Assembly: GCA_018370615.1 (NCBI GenBank)
Contig: JAGZAC010000083.1
Location: 1-7,150 of the forward strand
Source: Clostridiales bacterium
GTDB lineage: Bacteria > Bacillota > Clostridia > Oscillospirales > CAG-272
Reading direction: 5' to 3'
DNA: 7,150 bases
Shown: positions 5,912 to 7,150 of the stretch, in pieces
Numbering within the stretch: the stretch's first letter is position 1
Layout: each line of letters starts with the position of its first letter
Translations under genes and position numbers: made by a program
Notes under the pieces: model-generated
What the model saw: the letters and a program-made list of their open reading frames with translations, nothing else
The model's database searches: none
What the model was told of the DNA's origin: nothing

Positions 5912-5995
5912 ATGACCCTGGCGAGTTTCAGCACAATCGTGGTTGTCAGCATTATCATTTTGCATGATAGTGTTGTTTTGCGTTGTGCTGATTGA
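5912..5995 (+). CDS. ilv leader peptide, 27 residues, branched-chain-rich
   Basis: A short gene with a strong ribosome site (AGGAGG, 5898-5903, 8 bases before the ATG) encodes 27 residues. Twelve of them are Ile, Val or Leu: L3, the run IVVVSIIIL at 9-17 (5936-5962), and VVL at 21-23 (5972-5980). Such a peptide has no likely protein function. Its translation senses charged tRNA-Ile, tRNA-Val and tRNA-Leu, as with IlvL/IvbL leaders in enterobacteria. The isoleucine and valine runs use several synonymous codons (ATC and ATT; GTG, GTT and GTC), while the two leucines in the clusters are both TTG. The gene ends just before the antiterminator and terminator arms, and ilvB follows. It is too short for most gene finders. 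Confidence 0.9.
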   Translation: MTLASFSTIVVVSIIILHDSVVLRCAD

Positions 5996-6011
5996 GGGTA
6001 GGACGAAATCC

Positions 6012-6047
6012 ACCCCTTGCAGCATTCGCTGCAGGGGGTTTTCTTTT
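6012..6047 (+). terminator. Intrinsic terminator of the ilvB attenuator
   Basis: ACCCCTTGCAGC (6012-6023) pairs with GCTGCAGGGGGT (6028-6039) in a 12-base stem with one T-G wobble and the loop ATTC, followed by TTTTCTTTT (6039-6047). It lies between the leader peptide stop and the ilvB ribosome site. It should stop transcription when branched-chain amino acids are plentiful. Confidence 0.92.
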
Positions 6048-6054
6048 GGGAGGG
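6048..6054 (+). promoter_or_regulatory. ilvB ribosome binding site touching the terminator
   Basis: GGGAGGG lies 6 bases before the GTG start and begins right after the terminator's last T. This fixes the GTG as the start. A ribosome loading here could interfere with re-folding of the hairpin, but that is inference. Confidence 0.75.
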
Positions 6055-6060
6055 CTTTAC

Positions 6061-7150
6061 GTGAAAAAAAGCGGAGCACAAATCATCATAGAACAGCTGT
6101 GCGCACACGGAGTGACCACCGTGTTCGGGTATCCGGGCAGCGCCGTGCTGCCCCTGTATGATGAATTATACAAAAACGCACACCGCATAAACCATATCAT
6201 CACCGCGCACGAGCAGGGCGCCGCCCACGCCGCCGACGGATATGCGCGCACATCAGGAAAAACCGGTGTAGTCATCACTACAAGCGGCCCCGGAGCCACC
6301 AACATTGTCACCGGAATCGCCAATGCTTATTTGGACAGCGTACCCCTGGTGGCCATTACCGGAAACGTAGATGTCCCCCTTCTTGGGAAAGACAGCTTCC
6401 AGGAAGTGGACATTGTGGGAATCACCCAACCTGTTGTAAAGCACAACTTTGTACTGCGAGATATACAGGAGCTGGAGTTTACCCTTCATGAAGCCTTCCG
6501 CATCGCCGGCAGCGACCGAAAGGGACCGGTGCTGGTGGACATACCGAGAAATATACAGACAGAAGTCTGTGATTACCAAGGCCTGGCGCCGGCAGATACA
6601 GAGGCACCAGTACAAATCTACGGGGATATAGAGGAGGCGGCCGCAGCCATCACCCGCGCCAAGCGGCCCTATATCTACGCGGGAGGCGGCGTAGTCGCTT
6701 CCCGCGCAGAAAAGGAGCTGCTGGAGCTTTCCCATCGCGTCTGTGCTCCCGTGGGCCTGAGTATGATGGGAATCACCGCACTGCCCGCCGGGTATGAATG
6801 GAACCTTGGAATGTGCGGCATGCACGGTACATATGCGGCATCCATTGCCGAGGCGGAAAGCGATCTGATTATCGCGCTGGGTGTACGCTTTTCCGAGCGC
6901 GCCACTGGGGATCCGGAAGCCTATAAAAGAGACAGAACCATCCTCCACATAGATATTGACCTATCGGAAATTGATAAAAACATCTCCGCAAACATCGGCA
7001 TCTGCGGAGACATAAAGACTGTGCTGCAAAAGCTGCTGGAAATCCTGCCCCAAATGGAAAACGGCTCCTGGCTGCAGCGGATAGACCAGCTAAAGGGACA
7101 AAAGGCTGTGCAGACCACAGACGGGCTCACTCCCAAAAACATCATAGAAA
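6061..7150 (+). CDS. ilvB: Acetolactate synthase large subunit, 3' end missing
   Basis: The first 363 residues of a thiamine-diphosphate enzyme that joins two pyruvates (or pyruvate and 2-oxobutyrate) into acetohydroxy acids, the first common step of valine, leucine and isoleucine synthesis. Landmarks are VFGYPGSAVLPLYD (21-34), the catalytic Glu E51 in HEQGAAHAADGYAR (50-63), TTSGPGATN (73-81), GKDSFQEVDIVGIT (109-122), VKHNF (126-130), GPVLVDIPRNIQ (155-166) and a central domain with YAGGGV (206-211) and GVRFSERATGD (274-284). The family is about 550-570 residues, so the cofactor-binding C-terminal domain lies past the right edge. The start is GTG at 6061 because GGGAGGG (6048-6054) lies 6 bases upstream and no ATG occurs before residue 235. 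A regulatory subunit gene (ilvN/ilvH) may follow outside the window. Transcription is governed by the attenuator directly upstream. Confidence 0.95.
   Translation, partial: MKKSGAQIIIEQLCAHGVTTVFGYPGSAVLPLYDELYKNAHRINHIITAHEQGAAHAADGYARTSGKTGVVITTSGPGATNIVTGIANAYLDSVPLVAITGNVDVPLLGKDSFQEVDIVGITQPVVKHNFVLRDIQELEFTLHEAFRIAGSDRKGPVLVDIPRNIQTEVCDYQGLAPADTEAPVQIYGDIEEAAAAITRAKRPYIYAGGGVVASRAEKELLELSHRVCAPVGLSMMGITALPAGYEWNLGMCGMHGTYAASIAEAESDLIIALGVRFSERATGDPEAYKRDRTILHIDIDLSEIDKNISANIGICGDIKTVLQKLLEILPQMENGSWLQRIDQLKGQKAVQTTDGLTPKNIIE

Larger units (their letters stand above)
5891..6047 (+). promoter_or_regulatory. Ribosome-mediated transcription attenuator of ilvB
   Basis: The leader RNA shows the three competing pairings of a classical attenuator. 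1:2 is TCAGCACAA (5928-5936) with TTGTGCTGA (5983-5991), 9 exact pairs. 2:3 is GCTG (5987-5990) with CAGC (6020-6023), plus GGGT-A-GGA (5996-6003) with TCC-ACCC (6009-6015) around the loop CGAAA, using one bulged A. 3:4 is the terminator. Segment 1 overlaps leader codons 6-9, so a ribosome stalled at the Ile/Val run covers it, frees segment 2 for segment 3, and blocks the terminator. An inner hairpin, tatcat (5953-5958) with atgata (5964-5969), sits between 1 and 2. Pairings were found by eye; the mechanism is inferred from the layout. Confidence 0.85.

Noticed and set aside
5771..6060. T-box riboswitch upstream of ilvB
   Set aside because: The leader is only about 170 bases and I see no T-box consensus or specifier stem. 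The translated leader with Ile/Val/Leu runs explains the terminator better.
5771..6079. N-terminal extension of the NimA-like protein by 103 residues
   Set aside because: The frame is open, but it would run antisense through the ilv promoter, leader and terminator, and upstream of its own -10 box. The family start is at residue MRRRDRE.
6253..6948. 231-codon open frame on the minus strand inside ilvB
   Set aside because: It is fully antisense to a conserved acetolactate synthase frame; the product shows no domain logic. GC-rich codon structure explains it.

Overview
The window looks like chromosomal DNA of a low-to-mid GC Bacillota, most likely a gut-type Clostridia. This is inferred from strong AGGAGG-type ribosome binding sites, sigma-A-like promoters with 17-18 base spacers, and the general style of the proteins. 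No marker gene fixes the taxon.

Minus strand, bases 1-3452. From the left edge inward lie the 5' two thirds of metF (methylenetetrahydrofolate reductase), then an AT-rich gene for a TmrB-like P-loop protein with its own promoter. Next comes a two-gene operon that reads leftward from about 3473: a membrane-anchored HExxH metalloprotease, followed by a lipoprotein with a C-terminal membrane helix (LppM-like layout).

Plus strand, bases 3564-5272. Diverging from the protease gene is a translationally coupled pair, an ABC ATPase and a six-helix ABC-2 type permease. The two divergent promoters share a 14-base perfect palindrome made of back-to-back TTGTTT -35 boxes, and both have TACAAT -10 boxes at 17 bases. 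The four genes may therefore be one co-regulated envelope module.

Bases 5291-5770, minus strand, encode a small flavin-binding protein of the pyridoxamine 5'-phosphate oxidase / NimA family. It is divergent from a biosynthetic unit on the plus strand: a near-consensus promoter, a 27-codon leader peptide packed with Ile, Val and Leu codons, a strong intrinsic terminator, and the start of ilvB (acetolactate synthase large subunit), which runs off the right edge. The leader RNA can be folded by hand into mutually exclusive 1:2, 2:3 and 3:4 pairings. It is a textbook layout for ribosome-mediated attenuation by branched-chain amino acids, and it is the best-supported regulatory finding here. The least explained protein system is the divergent ABC / metalloprotease / lipoprotein cluster.
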